Below, piece by piece: positions 1-8,915 of a stretch of 64,000 nt of DNA. The stretch's first letter is position 1. Each line of letters begins with the position of its first letter. Origin of the DNA: Streptomyces spirodelae (GTDB lineage Bacteria > Actinomycetota > Actinomycetes > Streptomycetales > Streptomycetaceae); NCBI RefSeq assembly GCF_017676385.1, contig NZ_JAFFZN010000003.1:310001-374000 (forward strand). The letters are read 5' to 3'. Position numbers and translations under genes: made by a program. Under the pieces are notes generated by a model that was not told where the DNA came from, did no database searches, and was given only the letters and a program-made list of their open reading frames with translations.

Positions 1-486
1 GCCCTGATCCTCAACTCGCGGCTGCGCGGCCCAGGGCTCCGCGAGGTGCTCGGCGCGCTGGCCAAGTCGGCGCGTGAGGAGGTGGACATGCGACAGCGGG
101 TGATGGCGCAGCGCGCCTCGACGCGGCGCAGCGTGCAGATCGTGGTCGGGGTCAGCGTGGCCTTCGTGCTGGGGCTCGCCGTCTTCAACCGGGACTTCGT
201 CAAGCCGTACGGCAGCCCGCTCGGCCAGGTCGTACTGGCCTGTGTGTGCGCGATGTTCGCCTGCGGCTTCTGGTGGCTGCGCAAGCTCTCCCGGATCGAG
301 ACCCCGCAGCGCTTCCTGGTCCGCGCCGACCAGCCGGTCCCGGTGGACCGCGCGGGCCACCCCGCCGAACGCACCGACCAGCCGGCCGTCGGCACCCACG
401 GAGTCCACGGCACCCGCGGCGCACCCGGGCCGCCGGGCGGGCCAGGGGAGACGCCCGGCGGCGGAAGGGAGGTGCTGGGCCGTTGA
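1..486 (+). CDS. TadB-like type II secretion F-family membrane protein, C-terminal part
   Basis: The reading frame is open from the first base, so the start lies upstream of the window and only about 161 C-terminal residues are visible. The stretch following the T2SSF-like helices contains two hydrophobic segments (about residues 55-75 and 78-98) and then a hydrophilic Pro/Gly-rich tail. T2SSF proteins form the inner-membrane platform on which the Tad ATPase assembles Flp-type pili. The stop overlaps the TTG start of the next gene, and the downstream TadC-like, pilin and TadE/G-like genes make the assignment good. The TadA ATPase and TadZ are presumably just upstream. Confidence 0.75.
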   Translation, partial: ALILNSRLRGPGLREVLGALAKSAREEVDMRQRVMAQRASTRRSVQIVVGVSVAFVLGLAVFNRDFVKPYGSPLGQVVLACVCAMFACGFWWLRKLSRIETPQRFLVRADQPVPVDRAGHPAERTDQPAVGTHGVHGTRGAPGPPGGPGETPGGGREVLGR

Positions 487-1412
487 ACACCCTCACCCTC
501 ACCGCGCTCACCGGCGCCCTCATCGGCCTGGGCCTCTTCCTGCTCGTCCGGGCGCTGGCTCCCGGCAAGCGGGGCTCCGTCGCCTCCGTCGCCGAGATCG
601 ACGCGCTGCGCGCCCGTACCGCGGCGCACCAGTCGGGCGGCACCGGGAACCCGGAGGAGAGCGGACGCTTCGCCGCCTTCCGGGCGCAGGTCGGTGCCCG
701 TGTCGCCGAGCTGTATCTGCGCCAGGGGTGGGAGCAGCGCAGCCTCCGCTCCGACCTGGAGGTGCTGGAGCGCCGCTGGGAGAGCTTCCTGGCGACCAAG
801 GTGCTGCTCGGTGCGGCGGGGCTGTTCTTCGGGCCGTTCCTCTTCTCGATCGGCTGGCTGATCGGCTTCGGCCGCAGCCCGCTGATCCCGCTGTGGCTCG
901 CCCTGTTCTTCGCCGGGCTGTTCTTCATGCTGCCGGATCTGGAGGTGCGCCGCGACGCCGCGGCCAAGCGGCGCGACCTGCGGCGGGTGGTCGGCGCCTA
1001 CCTCGACCTGGTGGCCATGAACCTGGCGGGCGGGCGCGGCCTGCCCGAGGCGCTGAAGGCGGCCAGCGAGGTCAGCGACGGCTGGGCGCTGCGCCGTATC
1101 CGCGACACGCTCTCCGACGCGCGGATCACCGGACAGAGCCAGTGGGCGGCGCTCGGGGACCTCGGAGTCCGCCTGGGGGTCGACGAACTGAAGGACCTGT
1201 CGGCATCCTTGGCGCTGGTCGCCGACGACGGCGCCAAGGTCCGCGCCTCGCTGTCGTCGCGCGCCGAGACGATGCGGCACCGGGAGCTGTCCGAGATCGA
1301 GGGCAGCGCGGGTGAGAAGTCCCAGTCCATGCTCGTGGCCCAGCTGATGCTCTGCGCGGGCTTCCTCGTCTTTCTCATCTATCCGGCGGCCATGCGCGTC
1401 TTCCAGATCTGA
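483..1412 (+). CDS. TadC-like type II secretion system F-family protein
   Basis: Predicted 309-residue polytopic membrane protein, second platform subunit of a Tad/Flp pilus export system. I chose TTG 483 because a GGAAGGGAGGT ribosome site lies about 8 bases before it and it overlaps the upstream stop; a longer frame to the left only reads the previous gene out of frame. An N-terminal helix is followed by a cytoplasmic region, two adjacent hydrophobic helices (about residues 105-150), the conserved T2SSF helical domain, and a C-terminal membrane helix ending in an AAMRVF-type tail. TadB and TadC normally occur as such a pair. Translationally coupled to the TadB-like gene. Confidence 0.85.
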   Translation: MNTLTLTALTGALIGLGLFLLVRALAPGKRGSVASVAEIDALRARTAAHQSGGTGNPEESGRFAAFRAQVGARVAELYLRQGWEQRSLRSDLEVLERRWESFLATKVLLGAAGLFFGPFLFSIGWLIGFGRSPLIPLWLALFFAGLFFMLPDLEVRRDAAAKRRDLRRVVGAYLDLVAMNLAGGRGLPEALKAASEVSDGWALRRIRDTLSDARITGQSQWAALGDLGVRLGVDELKDLSASLALVADDGAKVRASLSSRAETMRHRELSEIEGSAGEKSQSMLVAQLMLCAGFLVFLIYPAAMRVFQI

Positions 1413-1476
1413 CCCGTCCGACCCGCCCGCCGCACACCGACTCGCTGACCCAAGACCCGAGAAAGGACTGAGAACG

Positions 1477-1731
1477 ATGCCGAATCCGCTTCGCTCGGTC
1501 AGTCATCCCGCAGTCGCGTTCCTCGTGACATATCTGCGCGGCCGTATCCAGCGTGCCCGCTCCGGCGAGCTGGACCGGGGCGCCTCCGCCGTCGAGTGGG
1601 TGATCATCTCGGCGGTCGTGGTGGCGATCGTCGGCGTGGTCGCCGCCATCATCAACCTGGCGCTGCGCAACGGCGCCGACAAGGTGAGCGACTGCATCGA
1701 CGGCGCGGACGAGGACGGCACCTGCAAGTAG
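1477..1731 (+). CDS. Small Flp-type pilin-like protein
   Basis: An 84-residue protein with a basic N-terminal arm, the sequence GASAVEWVIISAVVVAIVGVV (about residues 36-56), and a short acidic tail with two cysteines (SDCIDG, GTCK). A short leader, a Glu at about position 5 of the mature hydrophobic helix and one membrane helix are hallmarks of Flp/TadE-class prepilins processed by a TadV/prepilin peptidase. It sits 64 bases after the TadC-like gene with a good AAAGGA site and before three TadE/G-like genes. It is the likely major pilin of this locus. The peptidase gene is not in the window. Confidence 0.75.
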   Translation: MPNPLRSVSHPAVAFLVTYLRGRIQRARSGELDRGASAVEWVIISAVVVAIVGVVAAIINLALRNGADKVSDCIDGADEDGTCK

Positions 1732-1742
1732 GAGCAGCACAG

Positions 1743-2198
1743 GTGAGAGCGGAGCGACGGTACGTCGCATGGGCACGCCGCAGATGGGAGGCCGCCTCCC
1801 AGCGCGGCGAAAGCGGCATGACCGCGATCGAGTTCGTGCTCCTCACCCCGGTGCTGTTCTTCCTGATCTTCGCGACGGTGCAGTTCGCGCTGTACTTCTT
1901 CGCCGACCATGTGGCGCAGGCGGCCGCACAGGCGGGCGCCCGCAAGGCCCGGCAGGAGGCCGACGCCGACCCGGGCGGCTGGCGTGCCAAGGCCCGGCAG
2001 ACCTCCGGGGAGTACATCGAACAGCTGGGCCCCGAACTGATCCTGAACCCCGATGTGAAGCTGCTCGGACCGCACGACAACACCGTCGGTGTGGAGATCC
2101 GCGCCCGGGTCCCCTCCGTCTTCCCCGGCCTGGACATGGACGTGTACGCGATCTCCCAGGGGCCGGTGGAACGGTTCGTGCCGGACGGAGGCGGCTGA
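1743..2198 (+). CDS. TadE-like pseudopilin
   Basis: Predicted 151 residues. The GTG start at 1743 lies 11 bases after the pilin stop and has GGAG upstream. After a basic leader (RRYVAWARRRWEA) comes the TadE signature ESGMTAIEFVLLTPVLFF (about residues 22-40), a single hydrophobic helix with the conserved Glu, then a soluble extracytoplasmic domain. TadE proteins are minor pseudopilins of Flp-type pili, needed for assembly. The gene overlaps the next TadE-like start by one base (TGATG), consistent with one transcript. Confidence 0.8.
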   Translation: MRAERRYVAWARRRWEAASQRGESGMTAIEFVLLTPVLFFLIFATVQFALYFFADHVAQAAAQAGARKARQEADADPGGWRAKARQTSGEYIEQLGPELILNPDVKLLGPHDNTVGVEIRARVPSVFPGLDMDVYAISQGPVERFVPDGGG

Positions 2199-2635
2199 TG
2201 ACGGAGCTGGTGACGTCCCTGAGACGCAGCCGCCGCTGCGGCGGTGACGCCGGGCTCTCGACGATCGAGGTCGTCATCCTCGCGCCGGTGATGATCCTGT
2301 TCATCCTCGTCCTGGTCGCCTTCGGCCAGTTGGTGGACGGGCGCGGGGCCGTGGACAGCGCGGCACGGGACGCCGCGCGCGCCGGATCGCTCCAGCACGG
2401 CAGCCACGCGGCGGCGATGACGGCCGCACAGCAGGCGGCCACCGCCACCCTCAAGGGCACCTGCGCGGGGAATGTGACCGTACGGGACGCGGGCAGCGAC
2501 TACCGCTCCGGCGGGTTGTTCACCGTCGAGGTCAGCTGCCGGGTACGCGGCCTGGGCATCCTGGGGCTGGACATCGCCAAGGACATCACGGGCCGCTCCA
2601 GTTCGCCGATCGATCCCTACCGGAGGACCGGATGA
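2198..2635 (+). CDS. TadE-family pseudopilin, second copy
   Basis: Predicted 145 residues. The N-terminal sequence GDAGLSTIEVVILAPVMILF followed by a short hydrophobic run is the TadE prepilin motif. The remainder is an Ala-rich helix and a small beta-rich domain with two cysteines (GTCAGN, VSCRVR) that may form a disulfide. It differs clearly in sequence from the first TadE-like protein, so it is not a recent duplicate. The start overlaps the upstream stop, and its own stop overlaps the next start (ATGA). Probably a second minor pilin of the same machine. Confidence 0.8.
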   Translation: MTELVTSLRRSRRCGGDAGLSTIEVVILAPVMILFILVLVAFGQLVDGRGAVDSAARDAARAGSLQHGSHAAAMTAAQQAATATLKGTCAGNVTVRDAGSDYRSGGLFTVEVSCRVRGLGILGLDIAKDITGRSSSPIDPYRRTG

Positions 2636-3114
2636 GCCGGGGGAGACGCTCCCTGCCGGAGAGGGCCGGAAGCCGGCTGCGGGACAGGCTCGCGGCCTGC
2701 GACGACAGCGGGTCCGGTGCGGCGGCGGTCATCATGTTCGCGCTGTTGTTCATGGTGCTGGCCGCGTTCGTGGTGGACGGCGGGCTGTCCATCTCGCAGC
2801 GCGAGCGCGCCGCCGACATCGCCGAACAGGCGGCACGCTACGCGGCCCAGGACATCGACGAGGAGGCCCTGCGCGAGAGCCAGGGCCGCAACGCGCCCAT
2901 CAACTACGAGAACTGTCCCTCCCGCGTCCACGAGTTCGCCACCCGGTCCGGACTCTCGGCAGCCGATGTGGCGGCCTCGGGCTGTGTGTCCGCCAGCGCC
3001 CAGCAGGTCGAGGTACGGATTCGTCTCACCTACCGCCCGGTGCTCACCGGCCTGTTCTACAGCGCACCCCTGACCGTCCACGGCACGGCGACGGCGGAGT
3101 CCGTGACCGGGTGA
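2632..3114 (+). CDS. TadG-like / TadE-G family pilus assembly protein
   Basis: Predicted 160 residues. It has a basic N-terminus, then SGSGAAAVIMFALLFMVLAA (about residues 24-43) as the single membrane helix, VVDGGLSISQRERAADIAEQAA typical of the region after the helix in TadG/TadE-like proteins (Pfam TadE-like and Tad superfamily), and a soluble domain with two cysteines. Shorter than full TadG, as is usual in actinobacteria. It closes the pseudopilin set, ATGA-coupled to the preceding gene, and is followed 61 bases later by the LysM-BTAD gene. Confidence 0.75.
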   Translation: MSRGRRSLPERAGSRLRDRLAACDDSGSGAAAVIMFALLFMVLAAFVVDGGLSISQRERAADIAEQAARYAAQDIDEEALRESQGRNAPINYENCPSRVHEFATRSGLSAADVAASGCVSASAQQVEVRIRLTYRPVLTGLFYSAPLTVHGTATAESVTG

Positions 3115-3175
3115 CCGTCCCGGCACACGCCGCCCCTCCTCCACGTCCGCACTTCTCACCTTGGGAGCACACGAC

Positions 3176-6100
3176 ATGGCGCGCCGCAGTTCGACACCGG
3201 CACCTGCCCCCGGCGGGCCCAGGTCCCGCTCGCGCTCGCGCACGCCCGTAACGGTGCGCACCCGCCGCACGTTCGGGGACGTGCTCAAGGCGTTCTGCGC
3301 GTTCGTCGCGCTGGCCGTGCTGATGGCCGGGGTGCCGCTGGCGCTCGCGTACTTCATCGGCTGGCCGCTGCCGCACCGGATGCCGTCCCTGGACATGCTG
3401 CGGGACGAGGTGAGCGTCGGCGTCTTCATCAACGTGCTGACGGTCGTGGTCTGGCTGGCCTGGGCGCAGTTCACGGCGTGTGTGCTGGTCGAGGCGAAGG
3501 CCGCGCTCTCCGGAGTCGGGCTGCCCGCGCGGGTGCCGGGCGCGGGCCCCAGCCAGTTGCTGGCCCGCCAGCTGATCACCGCGATTCTGCTGCTGGGCTC
3601 CAGCACGGCGAGCTTCGCGCCGGGGCTGACCCACCTCGGCCACACCGTGCAGCCGCACCATCCCGCGCAGACCGTGGCCAGTGCCCAACTCCTGCCTGGC
3701 CAGCAGCGTCCGGCCGGTGCCGAAGACCGGCCGGAGGCGGGCGGTACGCATGTGATGGGCGGGGGCGGCTCGGACACGGTCGTACTGGCCGGGGGCGGCA
3801 GCGGCGGCGAGCGCGCGGGCACGGCGCGGCAGGCGTCGGCGCACGGTGACACCTCCCGGGCCGGGCAGACGAAGTTCTACCGCATCCAGCCCCCGGTGGG
3901 CCGCCACCACGACTCGCTGTGGGAGATCGCCGAGCGGCACCTGGACGACGGCCGCCGCTACAAGGAGATCTACCGCCTCAACAAGGACCGGGTGCAGCCG
4001 GACGGCTCCCGGCTGTCGGAGGCCAGTCTCATCCGGCCGGGCTGGATCATGGAGATGCCCGCCGACGCACACGGCGGCGAACTGGTCGAGATGCCGGACG
4101 ACGCCCAGGAGCTGGGTCCCGAGGAGCGTGCCCAGTACGAGCGTTACCAGGAGCACGGCTCAGGCCGCGACGCGGGTGGCCGTGACGCGGGCGACCGTGG
4201 TGACGACGGCCGTGGTGACGACGGCGGGCAGCGGCAGGACCGGCCGTCGCACAAGGAGCGGGACCGGCCGGCCCAGGACGAGCCCACCACCCCTGACGGC
4301 GACGCGTCGCAGGACGGTGCCGACGACAATCCCGCGATGGAACCGAGCGTTCCGGAAGGGAGCGACAGCAGCGACAAGGACGGCAGCGACAGCGGCCACG
4401 ACGGTGACAAGGGCGCCGACAGCCAGGCTCCGACCCAGCCGGACCAGGAGATTCCGGAGACCCCCGACGACACCGGTCCGGGCAGCAAGGACACCCCGGA
4501 AGGCCGGCACGACCAGGGGCACGGGGAGCAGGACCAGGACGCCGGGGACGGCTCCGATGTCGAGGTCAGGCCGGACTCGGAGGAGAAGCTGGAGGTTCCG
4601 CCAGGGGCGCACTCGCCCGACCGGCAGGAGCAGTCCGTTCCCGAGACCCCCGCCGAGCAGCAGCCCACCCGCACCGACGACCTCGGCGACTCGGAGGACG
4701 ACGACGGGCTGCCGGGACCCGGCATCTCCCAGCCCTCCGACATCCGGCCCGGCGCCCAGGACACCCGGCCGGGCGATGCCGCCGACGGCGACGACAGGAC
4801 TCCGGGCGAAGGCGGCGCCCGCAGCGACAGCGACAGCGGCGCCCGCAGCGACAGCGGCGGTGACGACGACAGCGATGGTGGCGGTAAGGGCGGCCGTGGC
4901 GGCAAGGGCGCCGGCACCTCGACCGACCTCGACAACGCCGAACTCCCGGACGGCGACGGCACCAGTCGGCTCGACCGCTCCTCCGAAGCGGCGGACGACA
5001 ACGGCGCGCTCGGCCCTGTCGGGCTGCCCGAAGCGCTGCTCGGGGCGCCGCTGCTGGCGGCCGGGGTGCTGGCCGCGCTGGGCCGCCGGCGGCGGTCGGC
5101 GCTGTGGCGCGCTGTCACCGGCGGCGGACGGCGCTCTCCCGGCGACGACTTCGCGCCCCCGTCCGACCCCGCGGCGCAGGCCCGTGACGCCCTTCTGGCC
5201 GGGGCCGACCCCGCCGCCGTACGCTTCCTCGACCGTGCGCTGCGCGGACTGGCCGAGGACCTGGCCGACGAGGGGCGGCAGCTCCCCGTCGTCTATGCGG
5301 CCTGGCTGACCGGGCAGGACCTGCACCTGCAGCTCGCCGAGGAGTCCGAACAGCCGCCGGCGCCCTGGCGGCACGGCCAGAACACCAGCTTCTGGACCAT
5401 CCAGCGCGCCCACACCCGCTTCGACGTCGACACCAGCGGCCCCTCGCCCTACCCGGCGCTCGTCAGCCTCGGCCTGCGCGGCCAGGCGCGGCTGCTGCTC
5501 AACCTGGAGTCGGTGCCGGGGCTGGTCTCGGTGGCGGGCGACGAGGAGCGGCGTACCGCCGTACTGGCCTCCGTCGCCGCCGAACTCGCCACCGGCAGCT
5601 GGTCCCAGGGCATGGAGGTCACCCTCGTCGGATTCGGACAGGAACTGACCGCGCTGGCCCCCGAGCGGGTGCGGTACCTGCCGGAGGTGGGGGAGCTGCT
5701 GCGGGAGCGGGAAGGCGTCGACGCGCCGTCGCGCCACCGGAACGCCGCGCCGCAGGTGGTGCTGATCGGTGTGGAGCCCGGCGCGGCCGAGGCCCGCCGA
5801 CTGGCGGCCCTCGCCACCGAGAGCGGGGGACCCCGAGTGGGCTTCGTCGTCGGAGTGGCCGGCGGACGGCTGCCCAGCGTGGTGTGGGAGTTCACCGTCG
5901 ACGCCGAAGGCACGCTGGCCGCACCCCGGATGGGACTCGAGGTGCGGGCCCAGCTGCTGCCCGAACAGCTGCGCGCCGCGGTGGTGGAGCTGTTCGCCGA
6001 CGCCGACGACGAGCGCACCGGAGGCGGCCAGGGCCCCGGCTTCCGCGTGGACCTGAGCGAAGGCGGCCGCCCCGCGGTGTACGCGCGCATCATGGGCAGC

Positions 6101-6838
6101 TACGACGTCACCGGTATCGAGCCGCCCGAGGAGTCGCGCACCGCTCTGCTGCACGAGGCGCTGGCACTGCTGCTGCTCAACCGGGACGGCGTGCACCCCC
6201 GCGTGCTGTCCTCCGCGCTGTGGCCCAAGGGTGTCACCGACGATGTGCGGGACGCGCTGGTCGAACGGCTGCGCGGCTGGCTGGGTATCGAGACCGACGG
6301 CACGCCCCGGCTGTCCACCGACAAGGACGGGCGGCTGGTGCTGCGCCGCTCCGTCGTCTCCGACTGGGACGTGCTGCGCACCCTGCACCACGGCTGCACC
6401 GGCGAGCGCGGGGCGAAGCTGGCGCCGCAGGTGCGGCGCCAGAAACTGGCCGAGGCGCTGGAGCTCGCGCGCGGACCGCTGCTGGCCGACCGCCCCGAGG
6501 GGCGGTACGGGTGGCTGGCGTACGACGTCGTCGAGGCGCAGCACCCGCTGCTCGTCGCCGAGATCGGGCTGGCGCTGTGCGCCGAGCACCTCAGGTTCGG
6601 GGAACCGGATGCCGCGGTGCACGCCGTGCGGGCCGCCATGCGGAGCGCTTCGGCGGACGAACGGCTGTGGGACGCGTTGCTGCGGGCCGCGCACGCCACG
6701 GGCGAGCGGGGCGTCCTGGACGAGGCGGTCAGCTGGGTCACGGACCGCGCCGCCGAACTCCACGGCCCCGAGCGGGGCCTCCCACCCCGAACCCGAGCCC
6801 TCCTGGAAGAGCTCGCCCCGGGGGCGTACCTGCGCTGA
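3176..6838 (+). CDS. Large membrane protein with LysM and BTAD domains
   Basis: Predicted 1220 residues. ATG 3176 is preferred over the in-frame TTG at 3161 because GGGAG sits 8 bases before it. Order: three membrane helices within residues 35-150; a LysM-type module at about 233-300 (SLWEIAERHL, then a GWIMEMP end); a highly acidic Asp/Gly/Ser/Pro-rich linker of roughly 300 residues; another helix at about 617-637 followed by RRRR; a globular region; and a BTAD-like alpha-helical repeat domain from about 990 to the C-terminus. BTAD is normally attached to SARP DNA-binding domains, but no wHTH is obvious here. Its place at the end of the pilus operon suggests a cell-wall-linked assembly or signalling role (inference). 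Confidence 0.8.
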   Translation: MARRSSTPAPAPGGPRSRSRSRTPVTVRTRRTFGDVLKAFCAFVALAVLMAGVPLALAYFIGWPLPHRMPSLDMLRDEVSVGVFINVLTVVVWLAWAQFTACVLVEAKAALSGVGLPARVPGAGPSQLLARQLITAILLLGSSTASFAPGLTHLGHTVQPHHPAQTVASAQLLPGQQRPAGAEDRPEAGGTHVMGGGGSDTVVLAGGGSGGERAGTARQASAHGDTSRAGQTKFYRIQPPVGRHHDSLWEIAERHLDDGRRYKEIYRLNKDRVQPDGSRLSEASLIRPGWIMEMPADAHGGELVEMPDDAQELGPEERAQYERYQEHGSGRDAGGRDAGDRGDDGRGDDGGQRQDRPSHKERDRPAQDEPTTPDGDASQDGADDNPAMEPSVPEGSDSSDKDGSDSGHDGDKGADSQAPTQPDQEIPETPDDTGPGSKDTPEGRHDQGHGEQDQDAGDGSDVEVRPDSEEKLEVPPGAHSPDRQEQSVPETPAEQQPTRTDDLGDSEDDDGLPGPGISQPSDIRPGAQDTRPGDAADGDDRTPGEGGARSDSDSGARSDSGGDDDSDGGGKGGRGGKGAGTSTDLDNAELPDGDGTSRLDRSSEAADDNGALGPVGLPEALLGAPLLAAGVLAALGRRRRSALWRAVTGGGRRSPGDDFAPPSDPAAQARDALLAGADPAAVRFLDRALRGLAEDLADEGRQLPVVYAAWLTGQDLHLQLAEESEQPPAPWRHGQNTSFWTIQRAHTRFDVDTSGPSPYPALVSLGLRGQARLLLNLESVPGLVSVAGDEERRTAVLASVAAELATGSWSQGMEVTLVGFGQELTALAPERVRYLPEVGELLREREGVDAPSRHRNAAPQVVLIGVEPGAAEARRLAALATESGGPRVGFVVGVAGGRLPSVVWEFTVDAEGTLAAPRMGLEVRAQLLPEQLRAAVVELFADADDERTGGGQGPGFRVDLSEGGRPAVYARIMGSYDVTGIEPPEESRTALLHEALALLLLNRDGVHPRVLSSALWPKGVTDDVRDALVERLRGWLGIETDGTPRLSTDKDGRLVLRRSVVSDWDVLRTLHHGCTGERGAKLAPQVRRQKLAEALELARGPLLADRPEGRYGWLAYDVVEAQHPLLVAEIGLALCAEHLRFGEPDAAVHAVRAAMRSASADERLWDALLRAAHATGERGVLDEAVSWVTDRAAELHGPERGLPPRTRALLEELAPGAYLR

Positions 6839-6850
6839 CGGCTTGCGGGT

Positions 6851-6920
6851 GGCGGAACCGCCCCGGCGGAACCGCCGCCCACAACGGGAACGCGGAACCG
6901 GGAACGCGGAACCGGGAACG
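6851..6920. repeat. Short tandem repeats after the LysM-BTAD gene
   Basis: GGCGGAACCGCC occurs twice (6851-6862 and 6865-6876), each copy able to fold into a five-pair hairpin. It is followed by a 14-base unit CGGGAACGCGGAAC repeated two and a half times (6885-6920). The hairpins could serve as a weak terminator for the pilus transcript. The tandem unit looks like replication slippage with no assigned role. Confidence 0.5.
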
Positions 6921-7031
6921 GGGCGAGGGGCTCGGATTCGTCATCAAATCGCGACCAATCCCCCGGGTCCCAGCGGGGTCGGGGACCGTCACATCGGGGC
7001 ACGGAGCCGAAAGACGGTGTGAGGGGATGCG

Positions 7032-8597
7032 ATGAAACGGGGATGGGCGGCGGCAACCGTCGTAGCGGTGGCCACAGCAATGCTGGCCGGATGCACCGGC
7101 GGCGGCTCACACAACACGGAGACGGCCGACTCGGCGGCCAAGGGCGGCCCCGGGGCACCCGGCCACGCGGAGGGTGGCGCATCAGTGGCGCCGGGGGAGG
7201 TGGCCCCGACAGAGCCCTCCGCGCCCGAGGACTTCCGCTCGACGTTCGCGCTGGATGTGGACACCGCGTCCTACAGCTACGCCCAGCGGACTCTCCGCGA
7301 CGGCGCGCGGCCCGCGCCGCGCACCGTGCGCACCGAGGAGTTCGTCAACAGCTTTCCGCAGGGGTACCGGCGGCCGAAGGGCGACGGTTTCTTCGTCTCG
7401 GCGGACGGCGCCCGCACCAGCGCGAAGGGCTGGTCGCTCATGCGGATCGGGCTGGCGACCAAGAAGAGCGATCCGAAGGCGCCGCGCCGCCCTGCCGCGC
7501 TCACCTTCGTCCTGGACGTCTCGGGGTCGATGGCCGAGCCGGGGCGGCTGGACCTGGTCAAGAGCGCGCTGCGGACGGCGGCGGGACAGCTGCGCGGCAG
7601 CGACTCCGTCTCCCTGGTGACCTTCAGCGGTGAAGCCGAGACGGTGCTGCCGATGACGCGGCTGGACGACGGGGGCCGGGCCAGGCTCAAGGCTGCCGTC
7701 GGCGAGCTGGAGCCGCAGTCGAGCACCGACCTCGGCGCGGGGATGAAGGAGGGCTACCGGCAGGCGGCCGAGCATCGGCGCCCGGGCGCCACCAACCGGG
7801 TCGTCCTGATGTCCGACGCGCTCGCCAACACGGGCGAGACCGGAGCCGACTCGATCCTGGCCGACGTCGCCAGGCACCGTAAGGAGCAGAACATCTCCCT
7901 GTTCGGGGTGGGTGTGGGCAGCGACTACGGCGACGCTCTGATGGAGCGCCTCACCAACAAGGGCGACGGCAGCACCGTCTACGTCTCCACCAGGAGAGAG
8001 GCGCGCGAGGTCTTCGTCGGGCAGCTTCCCCGCAACATCCAGCTGCGCGCCCGCGACGCCAAGGCGCAGGTGGTCTTCGACCGGAAGGCGGTGGACGACT
8101 TCCGTCTGCTCGGCTACGAGAACCGCGCGGTGGCCGACGAGGACTTCCGGGACGACTCGGTGGACGGCGGCGAGATCGGCCCCGGCCATACGGTCACGGC
8201 GCTGTACGCGGTCCGGCTGAAGCACGGCGCCAGGGGACGGGCGGCCACCGCGACGGTCCGCTGGCTGGACCCCGACAACCGCAAGCCCCACGAGGAGTCG
8301 CGCGAGGTCTCAGCGGCCGCGCTGAGCGGTGCCGCCCTGTGGACGGGCGAGGAGGTCTCGCCGTATCTGCGGCTGGCGGCGGTCGCCGCCTACTTCGCTG
8401 ACGCCCTGCGCAGCGGGGAGGGCGGCGCCGAGTCCGGGGGCGAGCCGCGGCCCGCGCGCGCTGAGGCCGAGCCGGTGCCGGGCGCGCCGACGCTGGAGAA
8501 GCTCCGCGCCCAGGCGGACCGGCTCGCCGAGGAGCCGGGGCTGCGTTCGGCTGCCGGGCTTGCGAAGAACATCAGCCGGGCCCGCAGCGCGCGCTGA
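7032..8597 (+). CDS. Secreted VWA-domain lipoprotein (YfbK type)
   Basis: Predicted 521 residues. The N-terminus is a lipoprotein signal peptide ending in LAGC with Cys21 as the lipid site. A VWA N-terminal domain (DVDTASYSYAQRTL, then FVNSFPQGY) precedes the von Willebrand factor A fold with the MIDAS motif DVSGSM at about residues 162-167 and a conserved downstream Thr/Asp (SSTDLGAGM). The C-terminal part matches the DUF3520-like region of YfbK proteins. Such proteins are metal-dependent protein-binding modules on the outer membrane face; the ligand is unknown. GAGGGG precedes the ATG. The gene appears monocistronic. Confidence 0.88.
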   Translation: MKRGWAAATVVAVATAMLAGCTGGGSHNTETADSAAKGGPGAPGHAEGGASVAPGEVAPTEPSAPEDFRSTFALDVDTASYSYAQRTLRDGARPAPRTVRTEEFVNSFPQGYRRPKGDGFFVSADGARTSAKGWSLMRIGLATKKSDPKAPRRPAALTFVLDVSGSMAEPGRLDLVKSALRTAAGQLRGSDSVSLVTFSGEAETVLPMTRLDDGGRARLKAAVGELEPQSSTDLGAGMKEGYRQAAEHRRPGATNRVVLMSDALANTGETGADSILADVARHRKEQNISLFGVGVGSDYGDALMERLTNKGDGSTVYVSTRREAREVFVGQLPRNIQLRARDAKAQVVFDRKAVDDFRLLGYENRAVADEDFRDDSVDGGEIGPGHTVTALYAVRLKHGARGRAATATVRWLDPDNRKPHEESREVSAAALSGAALWTGEEVSPYLRLAAVAAYFADALRSGEGGAESGGEPRPARAEAEPVPGAPTLEKLRAQADRLAEEPGLRSAAGLAKNISRARSAR

Positions 8598-8649
8598 ACG
8601 AGGGGGTACAAGGGCCACATGGCCCGCGCGCTCGGGGGAAGAGGCGCGG

Positions 8650-8868
8650 GCCGCCTGCGGCCGCCCAGCTGGAGTTGTTGAACTGGAGGCCGCCGTAGTA
8701 GCCGTTTCCGGTGTTGGCGTGCCAGTTGCCCGAGGACTCGCACTGGGCGACCTTCTCCCAGGTGTCCACCGAGGCGGCCTGTGCGCCCGTGGCGGAGACC
8801 AGCGGGATGGCGACTGCGGCGCCCGCGACACCGGTCACGGTTGCGATACGGACGGCCTTGCCGGGGAT
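8650..8868 (-). pseudogene. Decayed Rpf / transglycosylase-like remnant
   Basis: Read leftwards, this segment encodes KAVRIATVTGVAGAAVAIPL (a signal-peptide core), then WEKVAQCESSGNWHANTGNG and YYGGLQFNNSSWAAAGG. These are the first two thirds of the resuscitation-promoting-factor transglycosylase domain, with the catalytic Glu of the CESSGNW motif. The 5' end has no start codon and runs straight into the terminator hairpin of the neighbouring nuclease gene. The 3' end loses homology at about 8650 and runs antisense into the VWA gene. Both ends are missing, so it cannot encode a full Rpf protein. Family recognition is from motif reading only. Confidence 0.7.
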
Positions 8869-8871
8869 CGG

Positions 8872-8908
8872 CCGCGGGTGGGGCCACCAGGGGCGGCCCC
8901 ACCCGCGG
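8872..8908 (-). terminator. Hairpin terminator of the endonuclease gene
   Basis: Perfect 14-base inverted repeat (8872-8885 with 8895-8908, 9-base loop) starting 8 bases after the stop of the leftward nuclease gene. There is no T-run, as is common in Streptomyces. It abuts the Rpf remnant. Confidence 0.75.
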
Positions 8909-8915
8909 GTACGGC

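Noticed and set aside
200..967. Long leftward open frames across the Tad genes and similar ones elsewhere (for example 15846-19733 and 4160-6763 on the minus strand)
   Set aside because: They lie antisense to genes with clear family motifs, have the amino-acid bias expected of the reverse strand of high-GC coding DNA, and show no domain.
3161..3175. TTG 3161 as the start of the LysM-BTAD gene
   Set aside because: The ATG at 3176 has GGGAG at the proper distance, which would lie inside the coding region of the longer form.
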